From Paenibacillus ehimensis NBRC 15659 (GTDB taxonomy: Bacteria; Bacillota; Bacilli; Paenibacillales; NBRC-103111): a stretch of 59,893 bases of DNA. The number at the start of each line of letters is the position of its first letter. The first letter of the stretch is position 1. Below are positions 9,986-20,346 of this stretch, piece by piece. Location: the NCBI RefSeq assembly GCF_004000785.1, contig NZ_BILX01000039.1, positions 1 to 59,893 of the forward strand, given 5' to 3'. Below the pieces are notes generated by a model. The model was not told the origin of the DNA. It did not search any database and saw nothing but the letters and a program-made list of their open reading frames with translations. A program made the position numbers and the translations under genes.

Positions 9986-10693
9986 GTGACGGATAAACTG
10001 GGGGTCGTGGTCGTAGCGGCGGGCAGAGGCTCGCGTATGCGAACGCAAGAAAGCAAGCAATACTTGCTGCTGGACGGTAAACCGATTCTGGTACATACGC
10101 TGGAGCTGTTCGATCGGCTGGAGGCCGTAAGCGACATCGTGTTGGTTACGGGGGCGGACGATGTAGAGCGGTGCCGGGGCTATATTGAGACTTACAGGCT
10201 AAGAAAGGTGAAGCGGGTCATTCCCGGAGGGAAGGAACGCCAAGATTCCGTGTACCAAGGGCTGCTGGCCTTGGACGGCGAGGTCCGTTGGGTGATGGTA
10301 CACGACGGGGTCCGGCCGTTTGCCGCCCGGGAGCATATCGCCGCATGCCTGGATAAAGCGATAGAGACTGAAGCGGCTGTTCTGGCCGTACCCGTAAAAG
10401 ATACGATTAAAATTGTGGACGGCGAAGGGTTGATCCAAGCAACCCCGGACCGGCGCAGCTTGTGGGCGATTCAGACCCCGCAGGCTTTTCGTTTTTCTTT
10501 GCTGCGCGATGCGCATGAGCGGGCACGGGAGGAAGGGTTCGTCGGGACGGATGACGCCATGCTGGTCGAACGGCTAGGCGTTCGGGTCGCTGTAGTCGAA
10601 GCCGACTATTACAATATTAAAATCACGACGCCCGAGGATTTGCCTTGGGCCGAGTGGATCATTCGACATGTCAGGGGAGAGCGAGAGTCATGA
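9986..10693 (+). CDS. ispD: 2-C-methyl-D-erythritol 4-phosphate cytidylyltransferase
   Basis: Third step of the MEP isoprenoid pathway: CTP plus MEP gives CDP-ME and pyrophosphate. The nucleotide-binding motif [11 protein letters not shown] stands at the N-terminus, with family blocks [16 protein letters not shown] and [15 protein letters not shown] 9986 is preferred because CAGGTGG ends 5 nt before it; GTG 9977 lies within that site. The encoded protein has 235 residues. Its stop overlaps the ispF start in ATGA, so the two are translationally coupled. Confidence 0.94.
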   Translation: MTDKLGVVVVAAGRGSRMRTQESKQYLLLDGKPILVHTLELFDRLEAVSDIVLVTGADDVERCRGYIETYRLRKVKRVIPGGKERQDSVYQGLLALDGEVRWVMVHDGVRPFAAREHIAACLDKAIETEAAVLAVPVKDTIKIVDGEGLIQATPDRRSLWAIQTPQAFRFSLLRDAHERAREEGFVGTDDAMLVERLGVRVAVVEADYYNIKITTPEDLPWAEWIIRHVRGERES

Positions 10694-11175
10694 TACGAGT
10701 GGGGCAAGGGTTCGACGTGCATCAACTGGCGGAGGGACGCAAGTGTATTATCGGCGGTGTGGACATCCCGTTTGAAAAAGGGCTGCTCGGGCATTCCGAT
10801 GCGGACGTGCTGCTGCACGCGCTGACCGATGCGATTCTTGGAGCACTGGGGCTTGGAGATATCGGGAAGCATTTTCCCGATACGGATGCTGCGTATAAGG
10901 ATGCGGACAGCTATAAGCTGCTTGTACAGGTATGGGAGAGCGCCAAGAAAGCGGGGTACCGTCTGGGCAATGCGGACTGCACGATCATTGCGCAGAAGCC
11001 GAAGATGGCGCCGTACATTCCCGCGATGGTCGAGCGGATTGCAACCGCGCTCAAAGCGGAGCCGTCGCAGATTAATGTGAAAGCGACGACGACGGAGCAG
11101 CTTGGCTTCACCGGGCGAGGCGAAGGCATTGCCGCACAGGCGGTTGTTTGTCTTGTGAAAGATGTGCTATTATAA
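10690..11175 (+). CDS. ispF: 2-C-methyl-D-erythritol 2,4-cyclodiphosphate synthase
   Basis: Fifth step of the MEP pathway, releasing CMP to form the cyclodiphosphate. The zinc ligands Asp9, His11 (GFDVHQL) and His43 are present in [18 protein letters not shown], and [12 protein letters not shown] closes the protein. The length of 161 residues is typical. ATG 10690 overlaps the ispD stop; an upstream in-frame ATG at 10645 lies inside ispD and has no ribosome site. Confidence 0.95.
   Translation: MIRVGQGFDVHQLAEGRKCIIGGVDIPFEKGLLGHSDADVLLHALTDAILGALGLGDIGKHFPDTDAAYKDADSYKLLVQVWESAKKAGYRLGNADCTIIAQKPKMAPYIPAMVERIATALKAEPSQINVKATTTEQLGFTGRGEGIAAQAVVCLVKDVLL
11144..11173 (+). promoter_or_regulatory. 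Possible gltX promoter
   Basis: TTGTTT (11144-11149), 18 bp, then TATTAT (11168-11173) with a TG two bases upstream (extended -10). It overlaps the ispF 3' end and lies about 75 nt before gltX. Confidence 0.4.
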
Positions 11176-11247
11176 CAAATAATCTTTTTACGGATCGAAT
11201 GGCTTCCGGCGAGCGATTGGCGCGGGAGTACGGGAGGAGAGGGCATT

Positions 11248-12699
11248 ATGGCAGAGTTTCGCGTAAGATACGCGCCGAGTCCGACGGGGCATTTGCACAT
11301 CGGCGGAGCACGGACGGCATTGTTCGATTATTTAATTGCCCGCAAGCAAGGCGGGAAATTTATTGTCCGTTTCGAGGATACGGATCAGACGAGACATGTG
11401 GAGTCGGGCGTCGACAGCCAGCTTAACGGTCTCAAATGGCTCGGCGTGGACTGGGACGAGAGCGTGGACATCGGCGGACCGTACGGACCGTACCGGCAAA
11501 CGGAACGGCTACACTTATATCAGCCGTTTGTTGATCAGCTGCTGGAAAGCGGGCATGCGTACCGCTGCTATTGCTCGGAAGCGGATCTGGAGAAGGAGCG
11601 CGCAGAGCAGGAAGCGGCAGGACAGATGCCGATGTATTCCGGGAGATGCCGTCATTTGACGCCGGAGCAAATCCAAGCGTTTGAGGCCGAAGGCCGCAAG
11701 CCGTCGATTCGTTTCCGCGTGCCGGAGAACCGGGTGATCGCCTTTGAAGACCGCATCCGCGAGCATGTCGAGTTCGAGAGCAACGGAATTGGCGACTTCA
11801 TCATCGTGCGTCCGGACGGGATTCCGACGTACAATTTTGCCGTTATTCTGGACGACCACCTAATGAAAATTTCATTGGTCATCCGCGGGGAAGAGCACCT
11901 GACCAATACGCCGCGGCAAATTATGATGTATGAGGCACTCGGGCTGCCTGTGCCGGAATTCGCCCATTTGGCGCTTATTTTGAACCCGGACCGCAAGAAG
12001 ATGAGCAAGCGGGACGAGTCCATCATCCAATTCATCGAGCAGTACAAAGAGCTCGGGTATTTGCCGGAAGCGGTCATGAACTTTATTGCTCTGCTCGGCT
12101 GGTCGCCCAAAGGGGAGGAAGAGATCTTCACCAAAGAAGAGCTGATCGAGCAGTTCGACCTGGACCGGGTGTCCAAGAGCCCGGCCGTATTCGACATGGA
12201 TAAGCTCAATTGGATGAACAACCTCTATATTAAAAAAGCCGATACCGCGCGGATTGCGAAGCTGGCACTGCCACATTTGCAAAAAGCCGGGAAGCTGCCG
12301 GAGACGCTCAGTCCCGAGCAGGAGCAGTGGGTCCACGAGCTCGTCGGGCTTTATCAGGAGCAGCTTCGTTATGCCGCCGAAATCGTGCCGCTGTCCGAGC
12401 TGTTCTTCCGTGAGGACGTGAGCTACGACGACGAGGCCAAAGCGATGCTTGCGGAAGAGCATGCGCCGATCGTCCTTGGCAGCTTCCTGAAACAGGTCGA
12501 GGCCGCAACCGAGTTTACCGTGGATGCGCTGAAAGCGATGATCAAGGCGGTGCAGACGGAGACCGGGTACAAAGGAAAGCAGCTGTTCATGACGATCCGC
12601 GTGGCGTTGACGGGACAAATGCACGGGCCCGACCTGAACATGACGCTGCACTTGCTGGGAAAAGAAACGGTAGCCGGACGCATCAAGAAGTTATTGTAA
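11248..12699 (+). CDS. gltX: Glutamyl-tRNA synthetase
   Basis: Class I synthetase that charges tRNA-Glu. In Firmicutes without GlnRS it also misacylates tRNA-Gln for GatCAB, but that cannot be judged here. The HIGH-type motif is HLHIG at 15-19 within [17 protein letters not shown], and KMSKR is at 251-255. The C-terminal half is the helical anticodon-binding region. The 483-residue length is normal. ATG 11248 follows GGGAGGAGAGG. Its last codons carry the -35 box of the next promoter. Confidence 0.97.
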   Translation: MAEFRVRYAPSPTGHLHIGGARTALFDYLIARKQGGKFIVRFEDTDQTRHVESGVDSQLNGLKWLGVDWDESVDIGGPYGPYRQTERLHLYQPFVDQLLESGHAYRCYCSEADLEKERAEQEAAGQMPMYSGRCRHLTPEQIQAFEAEGRKPSIRFRVPENRVIAFEDRIREHVEFESNGIGDFIIVRPDGIPTYNFAVILDDHLMKISLVIRGEEHLTNTPRQIMMYEALGLPVPEFAHLALILNPDRKKMSKRDESIIQFIEQYKELGYLPEAVMNFIALLGWSPKGEEEIFTKEELIEQFDLDRVSKSPAVFDMDKLNWMNNLYIKKADTARIAKLALPHLQKAGKLPETLSPEQEQWVHELVGLYQEQLRYAAEIVPLSELFFREDVSYDDEAKAMLAEEHAPIVLGSFLKQVEAATEFTVDALKAMIKAVQTETGYKGKQLFMTIRVALTGQMHGPDLNMTLHLLGKETVAGRIKKLL

Positions 12700-12722
12700 T
12701 GCCTACAGTTTTCTTATATACT
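12694..12722 (+). promoter_or_regulatory. Promoter of the cysE-cysS T-box unit
   Basis: TTGTAA (12694-12699), covering the gltX stop, and TATACT (12717-12722) are 17 bp apart. Transcription would start near 12729 and read the T-box leader. Confidence 0.65.
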
Positions 12723-12728
12723 TAGAAA

Positions 12729-13064
12729 AAAATAAGATCCTTTCTTCGATAACATACATCTACGGCGACGAACGGGAAAGTACGGAAAAGTCGGGATTCC
12801 CAGAGAGGACGATCGGTTCGGACACGAACCGGCTGCGAGTCGTCCAATTCCCCTTTTGCGGAAGTGCACCCGGGAGCCGTAAAGACGATCTGACGCGAGC
12901 ACTCCGGTGCAGCGGCAGGGTAGTCTTTACCGTGACGTTCACGATACGAACGATAGAGACGGATAAACGTTGGGCATGCCATGCCCTCGTACGTTTATCC
13001 AAGCAGAGTGGAACCGCGAAAGAAGACGCCTCTGCAGCCTGACGGCTGTGGAAGGCGTTTTTTT
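12729..13064 (+). promoter_or_regulatory. Cysteine T-box riboswitch
   Basis: Leader RNA that senses uncharged tRNA-Cys. The specifier is read as TGC at 12865-12867, followed by A as T-boxes require. The T-box loop TGGAACCGCG (13009-13018) would pair with an acceptor end UCCA, which fits the U discriminator of tRNA-Cys. The competing terminator is 13026-13064 (ACGCCT with AGGCGT, then seven T residues). The downstream genes make cysteine and cysteinyl-tRNA, so the specificity fits. Stem I spans about 12765-12905. Confidence 0.9.
13026..13064 (+). terminator. T-box terminator before cysE
   Basis: ACGCCT, an inner CAGCC/GGCTG stem and AGGCGT followed by TTTTTTT form the default-off terminator. 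The antiterminator uses the T-box at 13003-13020 and part of the 5' arm. Confidence 0.8.
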
Positions 13065-13111
13065 GCGTGATGCGTAGATGAAGGCGTACGCACAGGAACG
13101 GGGGATGATTC

Positions 13112-13763
13112 GTGTTTGCCAGAATGAAAGAAGACATCGAGACGATCTTTGAGAACGATCCGGCGGCGAGAAGCTGGTTTGAGGTCGTGTTCACCTATTC
13201 CGGTTTGCACGCCCTCTGGGCGCATCGCGTGGCGCACTGGTTTTATAAAAAAAGCTGGTTCACCGTCGCGCGCATCATTTCGCAAGCCAGCCGCTTTATG
13301 ACGGGGATCGAAATCCATCCCGGCGCCGTGATCGGGAGGCGATTTTTTATCGACCACGGCATGGGCGTCGTCATTGGAGAAACGTGCGAGATCGGCGACG
13401 ACGTGCTGCTCTATCACGGCGTAACGCTCGGGGGCACAGGCAAGGAGCGGGGGAAGCGGCATCCGACCATCGGCAACAACGTGGTCATCTCGGCCGGGGC
13501 GAAGGTGCTCGGGTCCTTCACGGTAGGGGATAACTCGCGGATCGGGTCGAACTCTGTCGTGTTGAGCGAAGTTCCGGCAAATAGCACCGTCGTCGGGATC
13601 CCGGGGAAAATCGTCAAACGGGACGGCGTGCGAGTCGGACGGCTGGAGCATGACAAGCTTTCGGACCCCGTTCTCGATATGATTCGCCAAATGCAGCAGC
13701 AAATCGACGAGCTGAAGGCTGAGGCTCATAAAGAAAAGACCAGAATTGGAGGAGCCGTGAAAC

Positions 13764-13774
<11 letters not shown>
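13112..13774 (+). CDS. cysE: Serine O-acetyltransferase
   Basis: Makes O-acetylserine from serine and acetyl-CoA, the first committed step of cysteine synthesis. A helical N-terminal domain (about 1-65) precedes a left-handed beta-helix of hexapeptide repeats ([46 protein letters not shown]). The C-terminal tail after about residue 185 is charged. The 220-residue protein starts at GTG 13112 behind a GGGGGAT stretch. It lies directly after the T-box and overlaps cysS by 11 bp, so both are controlled by cysteine availability. Confidence 0.95.
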
Positions 13775-15161
<1,387 letters not shown>

Positions 15162-15165
15162 AGCG

Positions 15166-15633
15166 ATGGAACGGGATGAACAGGCGCTGTCTTATCTGCA
15201 AGCGAATTTGTTTTCTTTTCCGCCTTCGCGCGAGCCGAGGCTGCTGAACCCCCTCGTGCTGGCCTACATGGGCGATGCCGTCTACGAGGTCTTTATCCGG
15301 CAATACGTCGTTTCGCAGACGAATCACAAGCCGAACCATCTTCACCGGCTGTCTACCCGGTACGTATCCGCCAAAGCACAGGCGAAGGCGCTGCAGCGCT
15401 GGCTGCCGCATCTGACTGACGAGGAGACGGATATCGTCAAGCGGGGAAGAAACGCCAAATCGGGCACAACGGCCAAAAATGCCGATGTGCTCGAGTACCG
15501 CCACAGCACGGCGTTCGAGTGCCTGATCGGCTACTTGTATTATACGCAGCGGTGGGAGAGGCTTCAGCAGCTGCTGATGCTCTCCTTGGAGCGGGACGAA
15601 ACACCAACGACAACAGGAAAGGGGGACGCCTGA
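15166..15633 (+). CDS. mrnC: Mini-ribonuclease III
   Basis: Small RNase III-fold enzyme without a dsRNA-binding domain; in B. subtilis it matures 23S rRNA. The motif LNPLVLAYMGDAVYE (near 26-40) holds the acidic catalytic residues, and TAFECLIGYLYY supplies the second acidic cluster. ATG 15166, 4 nt after the cysS stop, gives 155 residues. An in-frame extension into cysS (15121) is unlikely. rlmB follows after 1 nt. Confidence 0.93.
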   Translation: MERDEQALSYLQANLFSFPPSREPRLLNPLVLAYMGDAVYEVFIRQYVVSQTNHKPNHLHRLSTRYVSAKAQAKALQRWLPHLTDEETDIVKRGRNAKSGTTAKNADVLEYRHSTAFECLIGYLYYTQRWERLQQLLMLSLERDETPTTTGKGDA

Positions 15634-15634
15634 C

Positions 15635-16375
15635 GTGGAAGAATTTATCGGAGGCAAGCATTCCGTGCTCGAAGCGCTGCGTTCCGGGCGGACCATCAAC
15701 AAAATTTGGATCGCCGAGCAGGCTCAAAAACAACTTACCCAGCCAATCCTCGCGGAAGCGAAGCAGAACGGCGTCATCGTGCAATTTGCCGACAAGCGCA
15801 AGCTGGACCAAATGGCCGGCGGCGTGCAGCATCAGGGCGTTGTTGCCCAGGTCGCGGCGTATGCCTATGCCGAAGTGGAGGATTTGCTGGCTTTGGCCGC
15901 GGAACGCAACGAAATGCCGTTCCTGCTCATTCTCGACGAAATCGAGGACCCGCATAACTTGGGATCCATTCTCCGGACGGCGGACTGTACCGGCGTACAC
16001 GGGGTCATCATTCCGAAACGGCGTTCCGTGGGGCTGACCGCAACGGTATCCAAAACTTCCGCAGGTGCGGTCGAATACGTGCCCGTGGCCCGCGTCACCA
16101 ACCTGGCGCAGACGATCGAGCAGCTTAAGGAGCAGGGCGTCTGGATCGCCGGGGCCGATGTAGGCGCGCAGCAGCCGGTCTATCAAACGAACTTGAATCT
16201 GCCTCTGGCTATCGTGATCGGCAATGAGAACAAAGGCATCGGGCGGCTCATTCGCGAAAAATGCGATTTTTTGTTGAAGCTGCCGATGTTCGGTCAAATC
16301 AACTCGCTTAACGCCTCGGTCGCGGCGTCGGTGTTCATGTATGAAGTCGTCCGGCAGCGAATGGCTTCGGAATAG
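15635..16375 (+). CDS. rlmB: 23S rRNA (guanosine-2'-O-)-methyltransferase RlmB family
   Basis: TrmH/SPOUT-type 2'-O-methyltransferase. The N-terminal L30e-like substrate-binding domain (about 1-75) is followed by the SPOUT fold with the three motifs LDEIEDPHNLGSILRTAD, IVIGNENKGI and LPMFGQINSLNASVAASV. The last two form the SAM-binding knot. It is 246 residues long and starts at GTG 15635 behind GGAAAGGGGG. In E. coli the target is Gm2251, but the exact target here is not proven. Confidence 0.92.
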   Translation: MEEFIGGKHSVLEALRSGRTINKIWIAEQAQKQLTQPILAEAKQNGVIVQFADKRKLDQMAGGVQHQGVVAQVAAYAYAEVEDLLALAAERNEMPFLLILDEIEDPHNLGSILRTADCTGVHGVIIPKRRSVGLTATVSKTSAGAVEYVPVARVTNLAQTIEQLKEQGVWIAGADVGAQQPVYQTNLNLPLAIVIGNENKGIGRLIREKCDFLLKLPMFGQINSLNASVAASVFMYEVVRQRMASE

Positions 16376-16399
16376 CGTCATGCTGCGGGGCGATGCGGC

Positions 16400-16915
16400 A
16401 TGATTCAGGAAATCCTCATCGTAGACGGTTACAACATCATCGGATCATGGCCGGAATTGCAAAGGCTGAAGGAGATCCGGCTGGAGGAAGCACGCGACCG
16501 GCTGATCGAAACGATGGCCGAATACCAGTCGTTCTCCGGGATGAAGGTTATCGTGGTGTTTGACGCTTACTACGTTCCGGGACTTGGCGGCAAATATTTG
16601 CAAAGCAAGCTTCCGGTTTACTACACCAAGGAAAAGGAAACGGCGGACGAGCTGATCGAAAGGCTCGTCACCGCCCATATCGGACGGCGCAAGCAGGTAT
16701 ACGTCGCCACCTCCGATATGACGGAGCAGCATGTGATTTTTGGCAAAGGGGCTTTCCGGATTCCGGCAAGCGAGCTTTTGGTCAAGGTGAGGCAGGTTCG
16801 TCAGGAAATTCGCCGCACGATCGATACCGAAGCATCGCCGAAGCGCAATACGTTTGACAGCAGACTTAGCGGCGATATACGCGATAAGCTGGAGCAATGG
16901 CGCAGGGGGAATTAG
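16400..16915 (+). CDS. rae1: NYN/PIN-type ribosome-associated endoribonuclease Rae1 (YacP)
   Basis: Homologue of B. subtilis Rae1, which cuts mRNA in the ribosomal A site. The N-terminal LIVDGYNIIGSWPEL motif carries the first acidic catalytic residue, with further acidic positions in VVFDAY and ATSDMTEQ, a typical PIN/NYN arrangement. The C-terminal tail after about residue 130 is basic. It has 171 residues. The start at ATG 16400 has a weak ribosome site (GGGGCG), and it sits between rlmB and sigH as in Bacillus. Confidence 0.9.
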   Translation: MIQEILIVDGYNIIGSWPELQRLKEIRLEEARDRLIETMAEYQSFSGMKVIVVFDAYYVPGLGGKYLQSKLPVYYTKEKETADELIERLVTAHIGRRKQVYVATSDMTEQHVIFGKGAFRIPASELLVKVRQVRQEIRRTIDTEASPKRNTFDSRLSGDIRDKLEQWRRGN

Positions 16916-16977
16916 GGGCTTGGAAGGTGACGCCTGCAAGTCCGGCAACAATCTAGCTTTTTGTAGTAGGAATCCGG

Positions 16978-17007
16978 TTGACGATGTTAGATTACATAAT
17001 GTATACT
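16978..17007 (+). promoter_or_regulatory. Sigma-A-type promoter of sigH
   Basis: TTGACG (16978-16983), 18 bp, TATACT (17002-17007). It stands 38 nt before the sigH start, giving sigH its own transcript. Confidence 0.7.
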
Positions 17008-17044
17008 AGTCCTATCTTTCAAGCGTTGGGCCGGAGGGATTGTA

Positions 17045-17689
17045 GTGAGTGTCGACCTCAAAGAGTTGAGAATGTACGAATACGACCTCAAGGCAGACGA
17101 AGATGTGGTCGAAGCGGTCCGTGAAGGGGATAGCGACGCCCTGGAGTACTTGATCAACAAGTACAAGAACTTCGTTCGCGCCAAAGCGCGCTCTTATTTT
17201 TTAATCGGCGCTGATAGAGAGGATATCGTACAAGAGGGAATGATCGGCCTGTATAAATCGATCCGCGACTTCCGCGGCGACAAGCTAGCCTCCTTCAAAG
17301 CGTTTGCCGAGCTTTGCATTACCCGCCAAATCATTACGGCCATCAAAACCGCCACTCGCCAGAAGCATATCCCCCTGAATTCCTACGTTTCGTTGGACAA
17401 GCCCATCTATGATGAAGATTCCGACAGGACGCTGCTCGATGTCATTTGCGGCTCCCGCGTATCCGATCCCGAGGAATTGATCATTAATCAAGAGGAGTTC
17501 AGCGGGCTGGAAGATAAAATGGGAGAGATATTGAGCGACCTGGAGCGCAGGGTGCTGATGCTGTATTTGGACGGACGGTCCTATCAGGAAATCGCCGTCG
17601 ATTTGGACCGGCACGTAAAGTCGATTGACAATGCATTGCAGCGTGTGAAGCGCAAATTGGAGAGGTATCTGGAAGTACGTGACGCATAA
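17045..17689 (+). CDS. sigH: RNA polymerase sigma-H factor
   Basis: Alternative sigma factor for the transition to stationary phase and sporulation onset (spo0A, spoIIA and others in relatives). Region 2 is visible in ALEYLINKYKNFVRAKA to DREDIVQEGMIGLYKSIRDF (residues about 36-80), and region 4 in LSDLERRVLMLYLDGRSYQEIA with a recognition helix to about 205. The 214 residues match the family. GTG 17045 follows CCGGAGGGAT. Single gene with its own promoter and terminator. Confidence 0.96.
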   Translation: MSVDLKELRMYEYDLKADEDVVEAVREGDSDALEYLINKYKNFVRAKARSYFLIGADREDIVQEGMIGLYKSIRDFRGDKLASFKAFAELCITRQIITAIKTATRQKHIPLNSYVSLDKPIYDEDSDRTLLDVICGSRVSDPEELIINQEEFSGLEDKMGEILSDLERRVLMLYLDGRSYQEIAVDLDRHVKSIDNALQRVKRKLERYLEVRDA

Positions 17690-17698
17690 ACGTAGATA

Positions 17699-17737
17699 AG
17701 CGCCTTTATTGCTGCGAAAGCAAGGTGCTTTTTTTGT
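17699..17737 (+). terminator. Terminator of sigH
   Basis: AAGCGCCTT-TTGCT pairs with AGCAA-GGTGCTT around a small loop and is followed by seven T residues. It lies 10 nt after the sigH stop. Confidence 0.85.
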
Positions 17738-17741
17738 TTTA

Positions 17742-17766
17742 TAAAGGCTTCGATAAGAAGCTTTTT
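17742..17766 (+). terminator. Second terminator after sigH, identical to the copy before radA
   Basis: This 25-nt stretch is the same base for base as 5061-5085: GCTTC, GATAA loop, GAAGC and five T residues. It follows the primary sigH terminator at once. The remainder to the next promoter (17767-17910) shows no gene and no clear structure. Confidence 0.6.
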
Positions 17767-17910
17767 ATAGGTTTAGAGAATATTATAGAACTAATGTTCG
17801 CGCATGACAAGATGTCTTTTTGTAAAAAAATGATCAAGTTTTCGTTTAGGAACGAGCTGCCTGGTCAATAATGGATGAGACGGGACAGGCGCTATGTTAA
17901 TCCTTTTTCC

Positions 17911-17939
17911 TTGACAGAAGATAGGCCGTATGCTAAAGT
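17911..17939 (+). promoter_or_regulatory. Promoter of rpmG-secE-nusG
   Basis: Perfect TTGACA (17911-17916), 17 bp, TAAAGT (17934-17939) with TG at 17931-17932 (extended -10). Start expected near 17946. Confidence 0.75.
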
Positions 17940-17949
17940 ATATCGGGTA

Positions 17950-17974
17950 GCCTTAGACGAAAAGGCGTTTTTTT
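17950..17974 (+). terminator. Short leader hairpin with T run before rpmG (possible attenuator)
   Basis: GCCTT (17950-17954) pairs with AAGGC (17962-17966), then G and seven T residues. The stem is only 5 bp and begins a few nucleotides after the predicted transcript start, so it is a weak candidate. Confidence 0.35.
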
Positions 17975-18027
17975 GCTGGTCGTGTAAGGTTGTAAATTTC
18001 GAGGCTGGTCCGTAGGAGGTGTACATC

Positions 18028-18177
18028 ATGCGGGTGATCATCACGTTAGCGTGCACAAACTGCAAGCAAAGAAACTATACATCCACCAAAAATAAGCGCA
18101 ACCATCCTGACCGCATGGAGCTCAAGAAATATTGCAAGTTTTGCAATGAACAAACTGCTCATCGCGAGACTCGCTAG
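18028..18177 (+). CDS. rpmG: 50S ribosomal protein L33 (zinc-binding form)
   Basis: A 49-codon gene. The product [17 protein letters not shown]... carries two CxxC pairs (Cys9, Cys12, Cys36, Cys39), so it is the zinc-binding C+ form of L33. ATG 18028 follows TAGGAGGTG. It heads the rpmG-secE-nusG unit, the same order as in B. subtilis. Confidence 0.94.
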   Translation: MRVIITLACTNCKQRNYTSTKNKRNHPDRMELKKYCKFCNEQTAHRETR

Positions 18178-18194
18178 TTTTTGGAGGTGTAGTT

Positions 18195-18407
18195 GTGTCC
18201 TTTTTGGCTAAAATGAAGCAGGGATTCGGCAACACATTTTCCTTTTTCGGCGATAGCTGGTCTGAGCTGAAAAAAGTGAAATGGCCTACCCGTAAAGAGC
18301 TGATTAGCTATACGCTGGTCGTGTTGTTTACGGTTGCCTTCGTGACGGTGTACTTCTACGTTCTGGACTTAGGAATTTCTGAGCTGCTTCGCCTCGTGTT
18401 TAAATAA
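18195..18407 (+). CDS. secE: Preprotein translocase subunit SecE
   Basis: Small membrane subunit that clamps SecY in the translocon. The 70 residues include an amphipathic stretch with the conserved ELKKVKWPTRKEL, then a single transmembrane helix (about 37-58). GTG 18195 follows TTGGAGGTG. The single-helix form is normal for Firmicutes. nusG follows 22 nt later. Confidence 0.94.
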   Translation: MSFLAKMKQGFGNTFSFFGDSWSELKKVKWPTRKELISYTLVVLFTVAFVTVYFYVLDLGISELLRLVFK

Positions 18408-18429
18408 ATTTAGGCTGACGGGTGGCGCT

Positions 18430-18969
18430 ATGGAAATGGAAAAAAGATGGTACGTCGTTCATACCTACTCCGGGTATGAAAACAAGGTAAAGGCCAATTT
18501 GGAGAAACGCGTCGAATCCATGGATATGAAGGACAAGATCTTTCGTGTGCTCGTTCCCATGGAGGAGGAGCTTGTGAATAAGGATGGCAAGAAAAAAACG
18601 GTTATGCGCAAAGTGTATCCGGGGTACGTTCTTGTGGAGATGATCCAAACGGACGACTCTTGGTACGTGGTGCGCAACACGCCCGGTGTTACCGGGTTCG
18701 TGGGTTCAACCGGTTCGGGGTCGAAGCCGACGGCTTTGCTTCCGGAGGAAGTCGATTCTATTCTCAAGCATATGGGCATCGAAGAGCCGAAGCCGAAAAT
18801 CGACTTCGAACTCAAAGAGACCGTGCGCGTGAAAGTCGGGCCGTTCGCCAATTTTGTCGGATCCGTGGAAGAAATTCTGCTCGACAAAAGCAAGCTGAAG
18901 GTCCATGTCAACATGTTCGGCAGAGAAACGCCGCTTGAGCTCGACTACCACCAGGTGGAAAAGCTGTAG
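18430..18969 (+). CDS. nusG: Transcription termination/antitermination protein NusG
   Basis: Binds RNA polymerase and affects pausing, termination and coupling. The 179-residue protein has the NGN domain (KRWYVVHTYSGYENKVKANLEKR at the N-terminus; written in part) and a C-terminal KOW domain with VRVKVGPFANFVGSVEEI near 137-154. ATG 18430 is preceded by a poor ribosome site (GGGTGG), so coupling to secE is likely. Confidence 0.96.
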   Translation: MEMEKRWYVVHTYSGYENKVKANLEKRVESMDMKDKIFRVLVPMEEELVNKDGKKKTVMRKVYPGYVLVEMIQTDDSWYVVRNTPGVTGFVGSTGSGSKPTALLPEEVDSILKHMGIEEPKPKIDFELKETVRVKVGPFANFVGSVEEILLDKSKLKVHVNMFGRETPLELDYHQVEKL

Positions 18970-19010
18970 CGTGAAACACTGCCATACTACGGGCGAGGAG
19001 GTGTCACACA

Positions 19011-19436
19011 ATGGCAAAAAAGGTTATTAAAGTTGTGAAACTGCAGGTTCCTGCGGGGAAAGCGAATCCGGCTCCGCCGATCGGTCCGGCTCTTGGTCAA
19101 GCAGGCGTGAACATCATGGCATTCTGCAAAGAGTTCAACGCTCGTACTGCCGATCAAGCGGGTCTGATCATTCCGGTTGAGATCTCCGTATTCGAAGACC
19201 GTTCTTTCACGTTCATCACGAAAACGCCGCCGGCTGCCGTATTGCTGCGCGTAGCTGCAGGGATCGAAAAAGGATCCGGCGAACCGAACAAGAAGAAGGT
19301 TGCAACTGTAAAACGTGCGAAAGTGCGTGAAATCGCCGAGCAAAAAATGCCTGACCTGAACGCTGCATCCGTCGAGGCTGCTATGCGCATGGTCGAAGGT
19401 ACGGCTCGCAGCATGGGCGTAGTCATCGAAGACTAA
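19011..19436 (+). CDS. rplK: 50S ribosomal protein L11
   Basis: Binds the GTPase-associated region of 23S rRNA and contacts elongation factors. It has 141 residues with the proline-rich [21 protein letters not shown] near 20-40 (given in part as PPIGPALGQ) and the C-terminal RNA-binding domain ([14 protein letters not shown]). ATG 19011 follows GAGGAGGTG. Lies between nusG and rplA. Confidence 0.97.
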   Translation: MAKKVIKVVKLQVPAGKANPAPPIGPALGQAGVNIMAFCKEFNARTADQAGLIIPVEISVFEDRSFTFITKTPPAAVLLRVAAGIEKGSGEPNKKKVATVKRAKVREIAEQKMPDLNAASVEAAMRMVEGTARSMGVVIED

Positions 19437-19493
19437 TCGCTGGCTGCATCAGTGGGAGGATATTCCGCTAATACCACATAGGAGGACATAAAA

Positions 19494-20186
19494 GTGGCTA
19501 AACACGGTAAGAAATACCTTGAAGTTGCTAAGCAAATCGATGCTGAGACGTTCTATGAGCCGCTCGAAGCCATCGAACTGGTTAAGAAAACGGCACGCGC
19601 CAAATTCGACGAAACCGTTGAAGTGGCTGTGCGTTTGGGCGTAGACCCGAGAAAACAAGACCAAGCCGTTCGCGGTGTGGTTGTACTGCCTCACGGCACA
19701 GGTAAAACGAAACGCGTTCTTGTATTTGCCAAAGGCGACAAAGCCAAAGAAGCGGAAGCGGCAGGCGCCGATTTCGTAGGCGATCAAGACATGATCAACA
19801 AAATTCAGCAAGGCTGGTTCGACTTCGATGTCTGCGTAGCTACGCCGGACATGATGAGCGAAGTGGGTAAACTCGGCCGTATCTTGGGTGGTAAAGGTTT
19901 GATGCCGAACCCTAAAGCGGGTACCGTTACGTTCGACGTAGCGAAAGCCGTTCAGGAGATTAAGGCAGGTAAAATCGAGTACCGTCTGGATAAAGCCGGA
20001 CAAATCCATGCGCCGATCGGTAAAGTTTCCTTCGACGCCGAGAAGCTTGCTGAGAACTTCAAAGCTTTGATCGATGCGCTCAACAGAGCAAAACCGGCTG
20101 CAGCCAAAGGGGTATACCTGAAAAACATCGCGGTATCCTCGACGATGGGGCCGAGCGCTCGCGTCAATGCAACAGCCCTGAGATAA
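19494..20186 (+). CDS. rplA: 50S ribosomal protein L1
   Basis: L1-stalk protein involved in E-site tRNA release. The 230 residues include the family signature [12 protein letters not shown] (near 140) and VELAV-like strand [19 protein letters not shown] 19494 lies behind ATAGGAGGAC. A new promoter follows within 20 nt of its stop. Confidence 0.97.
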   Translation: MAKHGKKYLEVAKQIDAETFYEPLEAIELVKKTARAKFDETVEVAVRLGVDPRKQDQAVRGVVVLPHGTGKTKRVLVFAKGDKAKEAEAAGADFVGDQDMINKIQQGWFDFDVCVATPDMMSEVGKLGRILGGKGLMPNPKAGTVTFDVAKAVQEIKAGKIEYRLDKAGQIHAPIGKVSFDAEKLAENFKALIDALNRAKPAAAKGVYLKNIAVSSTMGPSARVNATALR

Positions 20187-20201
20187 GGTACAGCTTGGCA
20201 G

Positions 20202-20230
20202 TTGACTTTTGAAGTCATCCATGCTAACCT
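20202..20230 (+). promoter_or_regulatory. Promoter of rplJ-rplL
   Basis: TTGACT (20202-20207), 17 bp, TAACCT (20225-20230) with TG at 20222-20223 (extended -10). A perfect TTGACA at 20239-20244 lacks a good -10 partner. Transcription would enter the L10 leader. Confidence 0.55.
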
Positions 20231-20254
20231 GTTTTAGGTTGACAAACGAATATG

Positions 20255-20306
20255 CTTACCGTAGACAGCAGGTGCTTTCGGGCTTAATTTCCTGCCGAGG
20301 TGTTGT
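20255..20306 (+). promoter_or_regulatory. L10(L12) autoregulatory leader
   Basis: The CTTACCGTAGACAGCAGG half and the later TTAATTTCCTGCCGAGG half form the bulged stem known from Firmicute L10 leaders, where L10(L12)4 binds its own mRNA as it binds 23S rRNA. AGCAGG pairs with CCTGC. The position, in the 390-nt space before rplJ, fits. Confidence 0.7.
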
Positions 20307-20346
20307 GATATAAATTCGATATTCTGTACGGAATATATGAATCGTC

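Noticed and set aside
12861..12870. T-box specifier read as GTG (Val) in GAAGTGCACC
   Set aside because: The base after the codon would be C rather than a purine, the T-box TGGA fits the U discriminator of tRNA-Cys, and the downstream genes concern cysteine.
19437..19493. A separate small gene between rplK and rplA
   Set aside because: The 57-nt gap has no open frame with a start and only the rplA ribosome site.
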